From Shewanella hafniensis (GTDB taxonomy: Bacteria; Pseudomonadota; Gammaproteobacteria; Enterobacterales; Shewanellaceae), in assembly GCF_019655335.1 (NCBI RefSeq), contig NZ_BPFD01000024.1, positions 1 through 55,674 on the forward strand: DNA of 55,674 nt, in the 5' to 3' direction. The notes under the pieces are model-generated. The model made no database searches, was not told where the DNA came from, and was given only the letters and a program-made list of their open reading frames with translations. The translations under genes were made by a program, and so were the position numbers. How positions within the stretch are numbered: the first letter of the stretch is position 1; each line of letters opens with the position of its first letter. Shown here piece after piece: positions 25,849 to 36,300 of this stretch.

Positions 25849-27417
25849 ATGACTGTTATGAATTATGCCGATTCGGCACTTTCCTTGCTGCCGCCTGCGG
25901 TGGCTATTGTGTTGGCGATCTTAACTCGCCGTGTACTGCTTTCTTTGGGGTTAGGTATTTTAATTGGTGCTTTATTGCTCAATCAATTTTCACCTGTAGC
26001 GACGGGTGAATTTGTATTTAATGGCGTTAAAGGACTTTTTTGGACGGGCGATGGCCTTAATTCGTGGAACTTATATATTCTCGGTTTCTTAATTGTACTG
26101 GGAATGATCACAGCGTTAATTACCGTAAGTGGCAGCGCGCGGGCTTTTGCCGATTGGGCTCGTTTACATATACGTAATAAACGTGACGCTAAATTATTAA
26201 CCATGTTTTTAGGGTGTGTGGTTTTTATTGACGACTATTTCAATAGCTTAGTCGTAGGTTCGGTCGCTAGACCTGTTACCGACCGTTATTATATTTCCCG
26301 TGCTAAGTTAGCTTATTTATTAGATTCAACTGCGGCACCTGTGTGCGTTATTTCTCCAGTATCAAGTTGGGGCGCGTATATTATTGCACTTATTGGTGGA
26401 ATATTAACGGCCCATGGTTTTGCTGATACTGGCCATTTGAGTATTTTTATTCAAATGATCCCAATGAACTTCTACGCAATCTTCTCTTTGTTATTATTAC
26501 TTTTCGTTGTCTTTATGGGATTAGATGTTGGGCCAATGCGCGAGCATGAACTCAATGCCCAACGTGGTAATTTATACGATGAGTCAAAGGGATTACCGCC
26601 TGGAGCCAATGCGGATTTACCTGAGGCCGAAACCGGTAAGATCTTAGGTTTATTCCTGCCGATTACAGTATTGGTATTTGCGACCCTGTATTTTATGATC
26701 AACAGTGGCGCTCAAGTACTTGCCACTGAAGGGATTGAATTTAATATTATTTCAGCGTTTGAGAAAACCGATGTCAGTTCATCCCTTTTCTTTGGTGCAT
26801 TAATCGGTTTAGCGATTTCGTTGATATTGAATTTAGTCCAAGGCGTTGAGAAATCAATGATAGTCAAAGGCATAGTGCAGGGCGCTCGCTCTATGCTGCC
26901 AGCGATTTATATCCTGTTATTTGCTTGGACTATCGCAGGCGTGATTGGCCAGCTCGAAACCGGCAAGTTTATGGCGAGTCTCGCGACGGGCAATATTCCG
27001 TTCGCCTTTTTGCCAGCCCTAATGTTTGTGTTAGCGGGTATTACTGCGTTCTCAACCGGTACTAGCTGGGGCACGTTCGGTATCATGTTGCCGATTGCTG
27101 CGGATATGGCGATGGGAAGTCACACTGGTATGATGCTACCTATGCTTGCTTCTGTGCTGGCGGGCGCGGTATTTGGCGATCACTGTTCACCGATTTCCGA
27201 TACCACGATTTTGTCGTCTACGGGCGCGAGTTGTCACCATATCGACCATGTCGTCACTCAGCTACCGTATGCATTGATTGCGGCGTTTATTAGCTTAACG
27301 GGTTATGTCGTACTTGGATTTACTGAGTCAGTTGTCGCAGGTTTAGTGGCCTGTAGTGTGGTGTTTGTGGTTAGCATCATCGTACTTAAGATCAAATCTA
27401 AAGGCGCAATTAGCTAA
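25849..27417 (+). CDS. lysW: NhaC-family transporter, probable lysine transporter LysW
   Basis: A 522-residue inner-membrane protein with about 11-13 hydrophobic helices in the Na+/H+ antiporter NhaC fold (YILGFLIVLGMITALITVSG, FIDDYFNSLVVGSVARPVTD, FSTGTSWGTFGIMLPIA, GDHCSPISDTTILSSTGAS). Family members behind lysine riboswitches are called LysW and are predicted to import lysine with Na+ or H+. The riboswitch directly upstream supports that substrate here. The ATG at 25849 has only a weak ribosome site (CGAAGAT); the ATG at 25858 is an alternative. A strong terminator follows. Confidence 0.85.
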   Translation: MTVMNYADSALSLLPPAVAIVLAILTRRVLLSLGLGILIGALLLNQFSPVATGEFVFNGVKGLFWTGDGLNSWNLYILGFLIVLGMITALITVSGSARAFADWARLHIRNKRDAKLLTMFLGCVVFIDDYFNSLVVGSVARPVTDRYYISRAKLAYLLDSTAAPVCVISPVSSWGAYIIALIGGILTAHGFADTGHLSIFIQMIPMNFYAIFSLLLLLFVVFMGLDVGPMREHELNAQRGNLYDESKGLPPGANADLPEAETGKILGLFLPITVLVFATLYFMINSGAQVLATEGIEFNIISAFEKTDVSSSLFFGALIGLAISLILNLVQGVEKSMIVKGIVQGARSMLPAIYILLFAWTIAGVIGQLETGKFMASLATGNIPFAFLPALMFVLAGITAFSTGTSWGTFGIMLPIAADMAMGSHTGMMLPMLASVLAGAVFGDHCSPISDTTILSSTGASCHHIDHVVTQLPYALIAAFISLTGYVVLGFTESVVAGLVACSVVFVVSIIVLKIKSKGAIS

Positions 27418-27468
27418 ACGTTAATTGAAACCTTGCACGGCAAAGGTTCACTACGAATAAGTCAAAAT

Positions 27469-27497
27469 AAATCAGCCAGCATTATGCTGGCTGATTT
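27469..27497. terminator. lysW terminator
   Basis: A perfect 13-bp stem AAATCAGCCAGCA (27469-27481) with 27485-27497, loop TTA, is followed by TTT. It may also serve the converging dcp transcript. Confidence 0.9.
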
Positions 27498-27508
27498 TTT
27501 GGTTAACG

Positions 27509-27532
27509 CTCTATCTCTATCTCTATCTCTAT
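27509..27532. repeat. Hexanucleotide microsatellite (CTCTAT)x4
   Basis: Four perfect tandem CTCTAT units sit between convergent lysW and dcp. Such a repeat could vary in copy number by slippage, but it is outside any gene and promoter I can see. Confidence 0.85.
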
Positions 27533-27601
27533 CTTTAACCTAATCGCATTAAGGCTATCAGTACTTAACTTAGGCTACTTGCCGCTTAGGTTTTTTGTAG
27601 C

Positions 27602-29752
27602 TTAAAGTGTTTGGTCTAGCCCGCGGCGTTTTAGCAATCCTTGTGTCGTTGGCTCTTGTCCACGGAAGTTTTTGTAGGCTTCCATTGGCGCTATGCTATT
27701 GCCCACTTCACGAATGGTTTTGCGGTACTTCATGCCGATTTCACGATTGAGCCCGCCTTGGGTTTGCACATAGGCAAAGGCATCAGCCGCTAAAATCTCA
27801 CTCCACATATACGCGTAATAACTTGCCGAGTAACCACCGGGGAAGGCGTGGGCAAAGTAGGTCGACTTATAGCGTGGCGGCACGGCGCTGATGTTTAAGC
27901 CGTGCTTTTTCAGGGCATTGGCTTCAAAGGTGGCCACATCTTGCAGTGGTGCATCTGGGCTTAATGAATGCCACTCCATATCCACTAATGCGGCGGCCAT
28001 GTATTCCAGTGTGTCGAATCCTTGGTTAAAGCTGCCAGATTTCAGCAGTTTTTGCAGCAATTCATCGGGAATGGGTTTGCCCGTTTCATAGTGTTTAGCG
28101 TAGTTGGCCAACACTTTGGGATGGGCCGCCCAGTCTTCTTCGAAGGTTGATGGGAATTCGACAAAGTCACGGGAAACCGAAGTGCCTGCCAGACTTGGGT
28201 AAGTCACTTTGGAGAACATGCCGTGGGTACCGTGGCCCATTTCATGGAACATAGTGGTGACTTCGTCATAGCTGACGAAGGTGGGTTCACCCTCTGGCGC
28301 TTTCTTAATGTTCATCACGTTGACGACCACAGGTTTAGTGCCTTCGAGGAAGGATTGGCCGACGAACGAACTCATCCAAGCACCACCACGTTTGCCTTCA
28401 CGGGCAAAATAGTCGGCGTAGAAAATGGCCATGCTTGAGCCATCGGCGTCAAACATTTCGTAGGCTTTCACATCGGGATGGTAAACCGGTAAATCTGGGC
28501 GAGGTTTTAGGGTGACGCCATAGAGTTCTTTGAGTGTGTAGAACACGCCATCTTCGAGGACGCGGTTAAACTCAAAGTATGGGCGAATGCTATTACCATC
28601 GAGGGCGTATTTTTCTTGGCGGACTTTCTCGGCGTAGAATTCCCAGTCCCATGGCGCCAGTTCAAATTCGCCGCCAGTCTTGTCGATCATGGCTTGAATA
28701 TCGGCCGCTTCTTTCTCTGTATTTGCGACTACGGCTGGCACCATAGAGCCAAACATGCTGTAAACCGCTTCTGGTGTTTTGGCCATTTGCGGCGCTAGGC
28801 GATAACTGGCCCAGTTTTCATAACCTAATAGCGCGGCGCGCTCAGCGCGCAGTTGCGCTAAACGAGATACCAGTGACGCCGTCTCGTTTTCACCACTTAA
28901 GCCACGGTTAGCCGAGGCTTCCCAGATGCGTTGGCGCAGTTCACGGTTTTCCAGTGAGGCCAATACGGGCTGACGAGTGGTGTTGGTGATATTGATCAGA
29001 TACTTGCCATCGTGACCCGCAGCTTTAGCATCGTTTGCGGCCGAAGTGATGTCGCTGTCAGTTAATCCTGCAAGCTCATTCTTTGATTCCACGATAACGG
29101 CGATTTCTTTAGTTAGGCGCAGTAAACGCTGGGAAAACTCATTGGTCAGTGTTGATTGTTCTTCATTTAATGCACGGATTTTCACTTTTTGTTCGTCGGT
29201 GAGTTTTGCGCCCGCCATGATAAAGCGTTGATGATAGACCTCAACCAAACGCACAGCTTCTGGGGTTAAACCTAGGTTGGTGCGATCGTTATAAATGGCT
29301 TCGATACGGGCAAATAGCGCTGGGTTTAAGTTAATGTTGTCCGAGTGGGCCGCCATTTTGGGCGCCATTTCACCTTGAATTTTACGCAGCTCTGGATTGC
29401 TGTTCGAACCCGCTAAATTATAAAACACACTCGATGCACGGCTGAGCAGGGCGCCACTTTTCTCCATAGCCACAATCGTATTATCGAAACTGGCCGCTGC
29501 GGGATTATTCGCAATCGCGAGGATTTCTTGATAGTGCTCGGCCATGCCTTGCTCTAGGGCAGGCGTAAAATGCTCATTCTTGATGAGGCTAAAGTCGGGC
29601 GCTTGATATTGTAGACTACTGACTTGAAACAAGGGGTTTTGGACTTGTACCGACATGGCGTTAGGGGCTTTGCTTTCTGTGTTGCTACAACCTGCCATAA
29701 ATCCGGCGGTGAGCGTGGCGCCGATGGCGATGGCAATAAAACGTTTACGCAT
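27602..29752 (-). CDS. dcp: M3-family dipeptidyl carboxypeptidase, lipoprotein
   Basis: A 716-residue zinc metallopeptidase of family M3 (Dcp/oligopeptidase A-like). The zinc motif is HEMGH at 503-507 in TMFHEMGHGTHGM, with the downstream Glu in the DFVEFPSTFEEDW segment. A C-terminal QGFDTLEYMAAALVDMEWH and a HAFPGGYSASYYAYMWSE block complete the fold. The N-terminus is a lipoprotein signal ending AGFMAGC (Cys22), so the enzyme is membrane-anchored, probably periplasmic, where it would remove C-terminal dipeptides. Dcp2 of other Shewanella has this form. It is transcribed alone. Confidence 0.92.
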   Translation of the reverse strand: MRKRFIAIAIGATLTAGFMAGCSNTESKAPNAMSVQVQNPLFQVSSLQYQAPDFSLIKNEHFTPALEQGMAEHYQEILAIANNPAAASFDNTIVAMEKSGALLSRASSVFYNLAGSNSNPELRKIQGEMAPKMAAHSDNINLNPALFARIEAIYNDRTNLGLTPEAVRLVEVYHQRFIMAGAKLTDEQKVKIRALNEEQSTLTNEFSQRLLRLTKEIAVIVESKNELAGLTDSDITSAANDAKAAGHDGKYLINITNTTRQPVLASLENRELRQRIWEASANRGLSGENETASLVSRLAQLRAERAALLGYENWASYRLAPQMAKTPEAVYSMFGSMVPAVVANTEKEAADIQAMIDKTGGEFELAPWDWEFYAEKVRQEKYALDGNSIRPYFEFNRVLEDGVFYTLKELYGVTLKPRPDLPVYHPDVKAYEMFDADGSSMAIFYADYFAREGKRGGAWMSSFVGQSFLEGTKPVVVNVMNIKKAPEGEPTFVSYDEVTTMFHEMGHGTHGMFSKVTYPSLAGTSVSRDFVEFPSTFEEDWAAHPKVLANYAKHYETGKPIPDELLQKLLKSGSFNQGFDTLEYMAAALVDMEWHSLSPDAPLQDVATFEANALKKHGLNISAVPPRYKSTYFAHAFPGGYSASYYAYMWSEILAADAFAYVQTQGGLNREIGMKYRKTIREVGNSIAPMEAYKNFRGQEPTTQGLLKRRGLDQTL

Positions 29753-29851
29753 AATTGAGTGACTTCCTTTGAATTGTTGTTTTTTAGGACTGTAACGTTA
29801 GTAACTTAAATGGGACTGAAAATGGCTTGTTATGGGGCTGTATCTAAATAA

Positions 29852-29881
29852 AAAGGAGTCCCGTGTTGATGAGACTCCTTT
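29852..29881 (-). terminator. Cytochrome gene terminator
   Basis: AAAGGAGTC (29852-29860) pairs with GACTCCTTT (29873-29881). On the minus strand the stem is followed by TTTTTATTT. It lies about 75 bp after the cytochrome stop. Confidence 0.85.
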
Positions 29882-29954
29882 GGCGATTTCCTTGCAGGGA
29901 AAATCGGTACCGCTTTTTACTGACTATTTAATCATGCGATGATGAAATGATTAA

Positions 29955-32060
29955 TTAGCGAGTAAACTTGTGGTATTTATCAATACCAGAGCTTCTACCT
30001 GTGTTATGACATACAGCACAGGATTCAGTCGTTGGTTGTTTAAACCAATCTGCCACGCTAGGAACGCTGATCTCACCACCGTTGCTCACCATGTGCGCTT
30101 TCGCAGAATCAATCGTATGGCAGGCATAGCAGTTTGCAGAAACAGGGCTGGTCATCTTGCTGCCGGGTTCTAAAATGTATTGATTTGGAATTTTATCTAA
30201 ATCAATCGCTTTATCATGGCAGGCAACACAACTGGTGACAGGATTGATCGCCCCTGCACCGTTAGCCGCATTCGCTTGAGTTCCATCCGCTTTCATTTCA
30301 CCGACTTTAGCGCCATTACCCCAGTGCCAGCTGTGAACCATAGGGCCAAAACCTGCGCCTAAGGCGGCTGATGTCCGTGCCATGCCGTTGTCATGGCAAG
30401 CAATACAGCCATTACCGCCGTCATCGAAGGCCCCATTTTTGTGGAATGCAGTGGCATCGTTATGACAAGTAGTACAGCTGTTAGCGCTCACTATCTCACG
30501 ACGCTCGAAGCCAGAGACTTTTTGAGTCGTGACTGGGTTAACAACGTCTGAGTAGGCGGTAAAGGATACGCCCATAGAACCGTCATAACCTGTCGCTCTT
30601 AGGCTGCCATTACTTTGATAACGTTGATTGCCATCATATTCCATCCAACCTGCGGTACTGAATGTCACGCGGGCAGAGTAAACATAGTTAGCATTCACTG
30701 CGCTGATATCCGTCAGTAAGTGACAGATATTCTTAGTGCCGTCGGTGTTGTAACCATAGTAATAGTTAGTACGGTTACCTGGGCGGCCCACTAAACTGCC
30801 ATTGTCATAGGCGTGCAGATAGGCACTGGCATAGACCAGCGGTTTCTTGGCATCAAACACCAGCGGATCTGAGTAGTTGAAGTTATCTTTGATACTAAAG
30901 ATATTGCCATCAACATCCTTTACAGTAAGTGTTGTACACCAGCCTGGGGCGGCGACTGCGGCGGCAGCACCTGTTGGCGCATAGTGATCTGTTTTCGTTG
31001 ATATATCATCGACTTTAACTGGGGCCGCTAATGTCACTTTGTACTTAGCGCGAATAGCTTGGCGCTCAGTAATGCCTGACTTACCTTCATGCATAGTACG
31101 GACATCGGCACCATTACTTGGGATAATGACGCCTGGTACACCACCGCTATCATGGCAATCGATACAACCGGGTCCTGCTACGTTGATGTTAGTTGGGGCT
31201 TCAACGTGACAGGATGTACAGTTTTGTACTGAAAAGTCTTTAGTAAAATCTTGGTGATTAACATGGCCAATCTTAGACAGGGTGTTAGTCGCATAGCCAC
31301 CCACAGAGAAACCTTCCGCATTGACAGCGCCGCGACTCACTGAGCCGTGACACGCTAAACAGCCTTCTACGAAAGTGACTTCACCGTCCATACCGGTTGC
31401 AACATAGCTTGCATGGCGGCGAGGACTGGTTGCGTAATCGACGTGACATGAATAGCAACTATCGGTTGTGGTGGAATGAGTGCCTTCGGGTTTATTGACC
31501 ACTAAGGGAGCTGAACGTGCGATACCTGTTGCGCTATTGCCACCAACGCGTAACCACACAATGCCTTCAGTACTAGGATTGACGCCTAACATTGGGGCCA
31601 CAAAAGTGTAGTGACCGTCGCCTAAAGAGGTCAGTGTCGCACCTTCAGTCGCTTGAGTTGCCGCGCCACCAATATGCACATTATCTGCAATGCCATTGAG
31701 ATCATTTTCGGTACGGTTATTAATGAAACCCTTATCGGTTAACGCCGCGACTTTAGCCTCTGCGTTTTGCAGCCCGTTGATTAAATTATTATTCTCATCG
31801 GTAATTTCAAATTCGTAACTGATACTGCCTTCGCCAAAGCTGTAGTTGATCACTTTGACGTTCGTCAGCGTTGAGCTGGTGACTGGCGGTGGTGTTCCAG
31901 GTTCTCCAGGGGTGCCTGGCGTGCCAGGTGTTCCCGGAATACCTGGCGTGCCTGGTGCGCCATCGACACCATCTTTGCCATCATCGCCACAACCAACAAG
32001 AGCACCAGTTAGTGCTAGAGCCACTAAGTATGCCAGTTTTCTAGAGGTGAAAATTCTCAT
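29955..32060 (-). CDS. OmcA/MtrC-family multiheme c-type cytochrome lipoprotein
   Basis: A 701-residue outer-membrane lipoprotein of the OmcA/MtrC type used for electron transfer to extracellular acceptors. Start 32060 has GGAG 6 bp upstream; the signal ends LVGC (Cys24). Next come eleven Gly-X-Y triplets (25-57, mostly GTP), a collagen-like linker. Nine CXXCH heme motifs occur: Cys at 202, 234, 281, 299 in the N-terminal heme domain and 529, 552, 611, 644, 681 in the C-terminal one. The family normally has ten (5+5), so the first domain is one short. Two non-heme Cys (375, 446) lie in the beta domain between. No mtrA/mtrB neighbour is present. Confidence 0.92.
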   Translation of the reverse strand: MRIFTSRKLAYLVALALTGALVGCGDDGKDGVDGAPGTPGIPGTPGTPGTPGEPGTPPPVTSSTLTNVKVINYSFGEGSISYEFEITDENNNLINGLQNAEAKVAALTDKGFINNRTENDLNGIADNVHIGGAATQATEGATLTSLGDGHYTFVAPMLGVNPSTEGIVWLRVGGNSATGIARSAPLVVNKPEGTHSTTTDSCYSCHVDYATSPRRHASYVATGMDGEVTFVEGCLACHGSVSRGAVNAEGFSVGGYATNTLSKIGHVNHQDFTKDFSVQNCTSCHVEAPTNINVAGPGCIDCHDSGGVPGVIIPSNGADVRTMHEGKSGITERQAIRAKYKVTLAAPVKVDDISTKTDHYAPTGAAAAVAAPGWCTTLTVKDVDGNIFSIKDNFNYSDPLVFDAKKPLVYASAYLHAYDNGSLVGRPGNRTNYYYGYNTDGTKNICHLLTDISAVNANYVYSARVTFSTAGWMEYDGNQRYQSNGSLRATGYDGSMGVSFTAYSDVVNPVTTQKVSGFERREIVSANSCTTCHNDATAFHKNGAFDDGGNGCIACHDNGMARTSAALGAGFGPMVHSWHWGNGAKVGEMKADGTQANAANGAGAINPVTSCVACHDKAIDLDKIPNQYILEPGSKMTSPVSANCYACHTIDSAKAHMVSNGGEISVPSVADWFKQPTTESCAVCHNTGRSSGIDKYHKFTR

Positions 32061-32603
32061 CATTATCTCCATTTGATCCAATATGCGCATAAAGGACGGA
32101 GTGGAGCACTAAAGTTTGCAGGGTAGGTTAGTGCTTTGACCGTTAGCCTTAATTTGCAAGCTATCGAATACTTTCTTTTTTTTTAAATGAGCACGATTTG
32201 TCTCGAATGAAATATTACTGTTAACAAGATGTTTGTTTTTTGAGCGCAAGCCCATTAACACTTAATACTTTGGAGGTAGATCTCACTTTTGAAATTTAGC
32301 TTTATTTACTATTTCCTTATAAAACAGTATTTAAGGTTAAATTAAGCTTGTGTTAACAAAATTTAATCATTTGGTGGCTGGTGATGGCTTTTATCGTGCT
32401 AAGGATTAAATAAAGTGAGCTGGAGTAGGTTAAGTCGACGATGGGGGAGTAAAACGCTGGATAAGTCAGCGCAGTTGCAGTAATTCATGATAAAAGCTTA
32501 GTCGCTGCTAGTGTTCTGATGTGAAGCGCAATGTTAGACTAGCGGCCAATTTGGCTCCGATGGCAGACGCGTAAGCGCTAACGTTTTTTAAAGGGTATAA
32601 GTC
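32061..32603. other. Intergenic region between cytochrome gene and tdk
   Basis: The 543-bp AT-rich spacer holds the divergent promoters of the cytochrome and tdk. I see no RNA gene, clear operator or coding frame. Long AT tracts (32160-32360) would suit H-NS binding, which is only a suggestion. Confidence 0.4.
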
Positions 32604-33182
32604 TTGGCACAATTGTATTTTTATTATTCGGCGATGAACGCTGGTAAATCCACTTCCTTATTACAGTCATCCTATAACTACCGCGAACGCGGTATGAATA
32701 CCTTAGTGATGACAGCCTCCATAGATGACAGATATGGCAAAGGTAAAGTGGCCTCGCGCATCGGCATTGAAACGGATGCACAGGTTTTTAGCAGCCAAGA
32801 TGATCTGACTCAGATGATTAGCGATGTGCATCAAGCCGCGCCATTAAGTTGTGTGCTGGTGGATGAGTGCCAGTTTTTGAGTAAAGAACAGGTTAAGCAG
32901 CTGACGCATGTGGTCGATAATATTGATATACCTGTACTCTGTTATGGTTTAAGAACGGATTTCCAAGGCGAACTCTTTAGCGGCAGTCATTATTTATTAG
33001 CGTGGGCCGATAAGTTGGTTGAGCTGAAAACCATTTGCCATTGTGGCCGCAAAGCTAACATGGTGGTGCGCCTCGACGGCGAGGGAAAAGTGATGCGCGA
33101 GGGTGAACAAGTGGCGATTGGTGGAAATGAAAGCTACGAGTCCGTTTGCCGTAAACATTTTCGTGAGTTCATCTGGGATTAG
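32604..33182 (+). CDS. tdk: Thymidine kinase
   Basis: A 192-residue class II thymidine kinase that phosphorylates thymidine in pyrimidine salvage. The start [33 protein letters not shown] closely follows E. coli Tdk, including the P-loop AMNAGKST (10-17). DECQFL (Walker B with catalytic Glu), [12 protein letters not shown] and the zinc-binding cysteines (CHCG and CRKHF, plus the preceding Cys) complete it. The initiation codon is TTG at 32604, fixed by homology, with AAAGGG 7 bp upstream. Confidence 0.96.
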   Translation: MAQLYFYYSAMNAGKSTSLLQSSYNYRERGMNTLVMTASIDDRYGKGKVASRIGIETDAQVFSSQDDLTQMISDVHQAAPLSCVLVDECQFLSKEQVKQLTHVVDNIDIPVLCYGLRTDFQGELFSGSHYLLAWADKLVELKTICHCGRKANMVVRLDGEGKVMREGEQVAIGGNESYESVCRKHFREFIWD

Positions 33183-33316
33183 TCTTTGCTAGCTGGGTGT
33201 CGTTGGCGGTGAGTTTTTTGTGTGGCTTAATGAGTTGATGTCTTGTTTTACTGAGTGGCAACGGATTTGCTGAGTTGCATGAAAGATATTTATTTTAGTG
33301 TTTTTTTGGAGCTGTT

Positions 33317-36300
33317 TTGCCTAATTCCCCGTCAGAGATGAAGTTCGAAAATTATCGTCCTCGTCCACCACAACCCGAACCTAAGGTGAAGGTTAAGACT
33401 CCGCGTAAAGCCAGATCAAAGGGCAGAGTCTGGTTCTTATTTTTTATTTTGATTTGCTGTATCGCATTATTGATTGGCCTTGAAGTGAAAACCTCGTTTT
33501 ATCAAGCCAAATACATCAATCAATATGCTAAGACGCTCACCTATGAATTAGAAAACTCACCGAGCACAGCGGTGATTTATCCAAGTTATGGCCCCTTTGA
33601 TGAGCGCCATGGTTATAGTAAGTTACCTCAGTATATCGACCGATTAATGCAACGGAATTTTCAGGTGACGCAGCAAGTGGCGTTTTCGCCTGCCTTGCAG
33701 GAATACGCGCAGCTGGGATTTTTCCCGCCTTATCACGAAAAGGCGCAATCTGGCTTAACGCTGCTCGATTGTCGCAATACCGATTTGTACGAGTTCGCCT
33801 ATCCTAAACGGGTTTATCAGGACGACGATAAGATCCCCAATGAAATCGTTAATACCTTATTATTTATTGAAAACCGCGAGTTATGGACCACGGAAGATAA
33901 ACTCAATCCCGTGATCGACTGGCCACGTTTTGTGGTGGCGGGGATGAGCCAAATTGCAGAGATGGTCGGCATGAATGTGTCTACCGCCGGTGGCAGTACG
34001 CTGGCGACTCAGATTGAAAAATTCCGCCATTCTTCCCAAGGCTTAACCTTGAGCATCAAGGATAAGTTATTACAAATTGGCTCGGCCAGTGTGCGCGTGT
34101 ACCAGCAAGGTGAGAATACCGAACCTGCACGTAAGCGCATCGTCCAAGATTATTTAAACACAGTGCCATTATCCTCGGCGCCAAATCATGGTGAAGTGCA
34201 TGGTATTGGTGATGGGCTGTGGGCCTGGTTTGGCACCGATTTCGATACCGCAAACAAGCTGTTAGCATCGCCACAAATCAAGGGTAATGCCGCCAAGCGT
34301 GGACAAGTATTCCGCCAAGTGGTCGCGCTGATGATTGCCCAGCGTCGCCCTTCATACTATTTATTACAAGGTCATGAAGATCTTGAAAATTTAGTCGATA
34401 GCCATATCCGCTTACTCGGCCAATATTATTTGATTGATCGTGGTCTGCGCGATGCCGCACTCGCGCAGAAATTGCAGTTTAGGGTCACTAAGCCGCAACG
34501 AAATACGCAATCGGGTGCCGATAAGGGCGTGAATACAGTGCGTATTCGTACCGCGGGCATGTTAAATGTGGGGCTGTACGATTTAGACAGGCTCGACTTG
34601 ACGGTCAACAGTAGCTTACACAGTGATTTACAGCAGCAAGTGAGTCACTACTTGCGCAGTCTGGCGCAAGCGTCGACCGCAGAGCAAGTGGGTTTATTGG
34701 GCGAGCGTTTACTCGAGCCAAGCCAACTGCAAAACGTGCTGTATAGCTTTACGCTTTACGAGCGTACCGACACCGCCAACCGAGTCCGCGTGCAGACCGA
34801 CAGTACCGACCAACCCTTTGATATCAACGAGGGTAGTAAGTTGGAACTGGGTTCAACCGCTAAATTGCGGGTGATGGCGACCTACTTAGAAATCATCGCC
34901 GAGATCCACGAAAAATATTCTAAAAAACATGGTATTGAACTGGAATCTATCATTATCGAACCTAGGGATCACTTAACCCGTTGGGCGATTGATTACTTGA
35001 TTGTGAATCCTGATAGACGTTTAGATCGCATGTTAGATGCGGCGCTACAGCGGGAATATTCTGCCTCAACCAGTGAGCAGTTCTTTACCGGTGGCGGTTT
35101 GCATGTGTTTAATAACTTTAAAAAATCGGAAGATGTTAAAACACCGACACTCTACCAAGCATTGCAGGATTCGATTAACTTGCCGTTTGTGCGCCTCATG
35201 CGCGACATAGTCAATTACAGCAGCAGTATGCAAAACGAGGGCAATATGGCCCAGTTGCTGCGTAACGATAAAGATCCGCGCCGCGACGAATACCTGCGGG
35301 TATTTGCCGATAGAGAGGGCAATACCTTCGTCACTAAGTTTTATCGCAAGTATAAAAAAGTGGCCGCGAATGAGCGTTTTGGGATGTTCTTCGACGGTTT
35401 ATCCCAGTCGGAGCAACAATTAACGTCGGCGTATCGCTACCTCTTGCCCGATGAACCTATGTCGGCATTTAAGGCTTTTCTGCAGCAAAGATTGCCGCAG
35501 GTGAGTTATACCGATGGTCGTATTAAGAGCTTATATAACAAGTACGGTCCTGATAAATATAACCTGCCGGATCAAGGTTATATCGCACGGGTGCATCCGT
35601 TGGAATTGTGGGTGCTGGATTATCTTAATCACAATCCCGATGCCAATTTGAACGATGTGAAACAGGCGAGTGAAGCACAACGCCAAGAGGTTTATCGTTG
35701 GTTATTTAGGACGCGACATAAAAACGCCCGTGACGTTCGAGTGCAAGTGATGCTCGAAGTGGAAGCCTTCCTCGACATACATCAGCGTTGGGCGCGTTTA
35801 GGTTACCCCTTTGATGCTATGGTGCCATCCTTAGGTTCGGCGCTCGGCAGCTCGGGTGATAGACCAGCGGCCTTGGCCGAACTTATGGGCATTATTCAGA
35901 ATGATGGCTATCGTTTGCCTACCGTGCGTATCAATCAGCTGCATTTTGCCGCGGATACACCATACGAAGTGACGCTGGAGAATCAGAACACCCAAGGTGA
36001 GCGAGTCATGCGCCATGAAGTCGCGCAAGCCTTAAAAGCGGCGCTGGCGAACGTAGTGCAAAACGGTACTGCCCGTCGTTTGAAGGGCATTTTTACCGAT
36101 GAAAAAGGCGAGATGTTAGCCATAGGTGGGAAAACTGGCACCGGTGATAACCGTATCGTGACTCAGATGCAGCAAGGAAAAAAAGTGGCGACCACCGCCA
36201 TGAACCGCACCGCGACCTTCGTGTTTTATCTGGGGGATAAATACTTCGGCACTTTGACGGCCTTCGTGCCCGGCAGTAAATCCGATGATTTTAGTTTTAC

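Noticed and set aside
29955..32060. Ten-heme (canonical) count for the cytochrome
   Set aside because: A full read of the protein gives nine CXXCH; the two other Cys (375, 446) are not in heme motifs.
31846..32076. Antisense Pro/Gly-rich frame opposite the cytochrome collagen-like linker
   Set aside because: A shadow of GGT/CCA repeats in the real gene.
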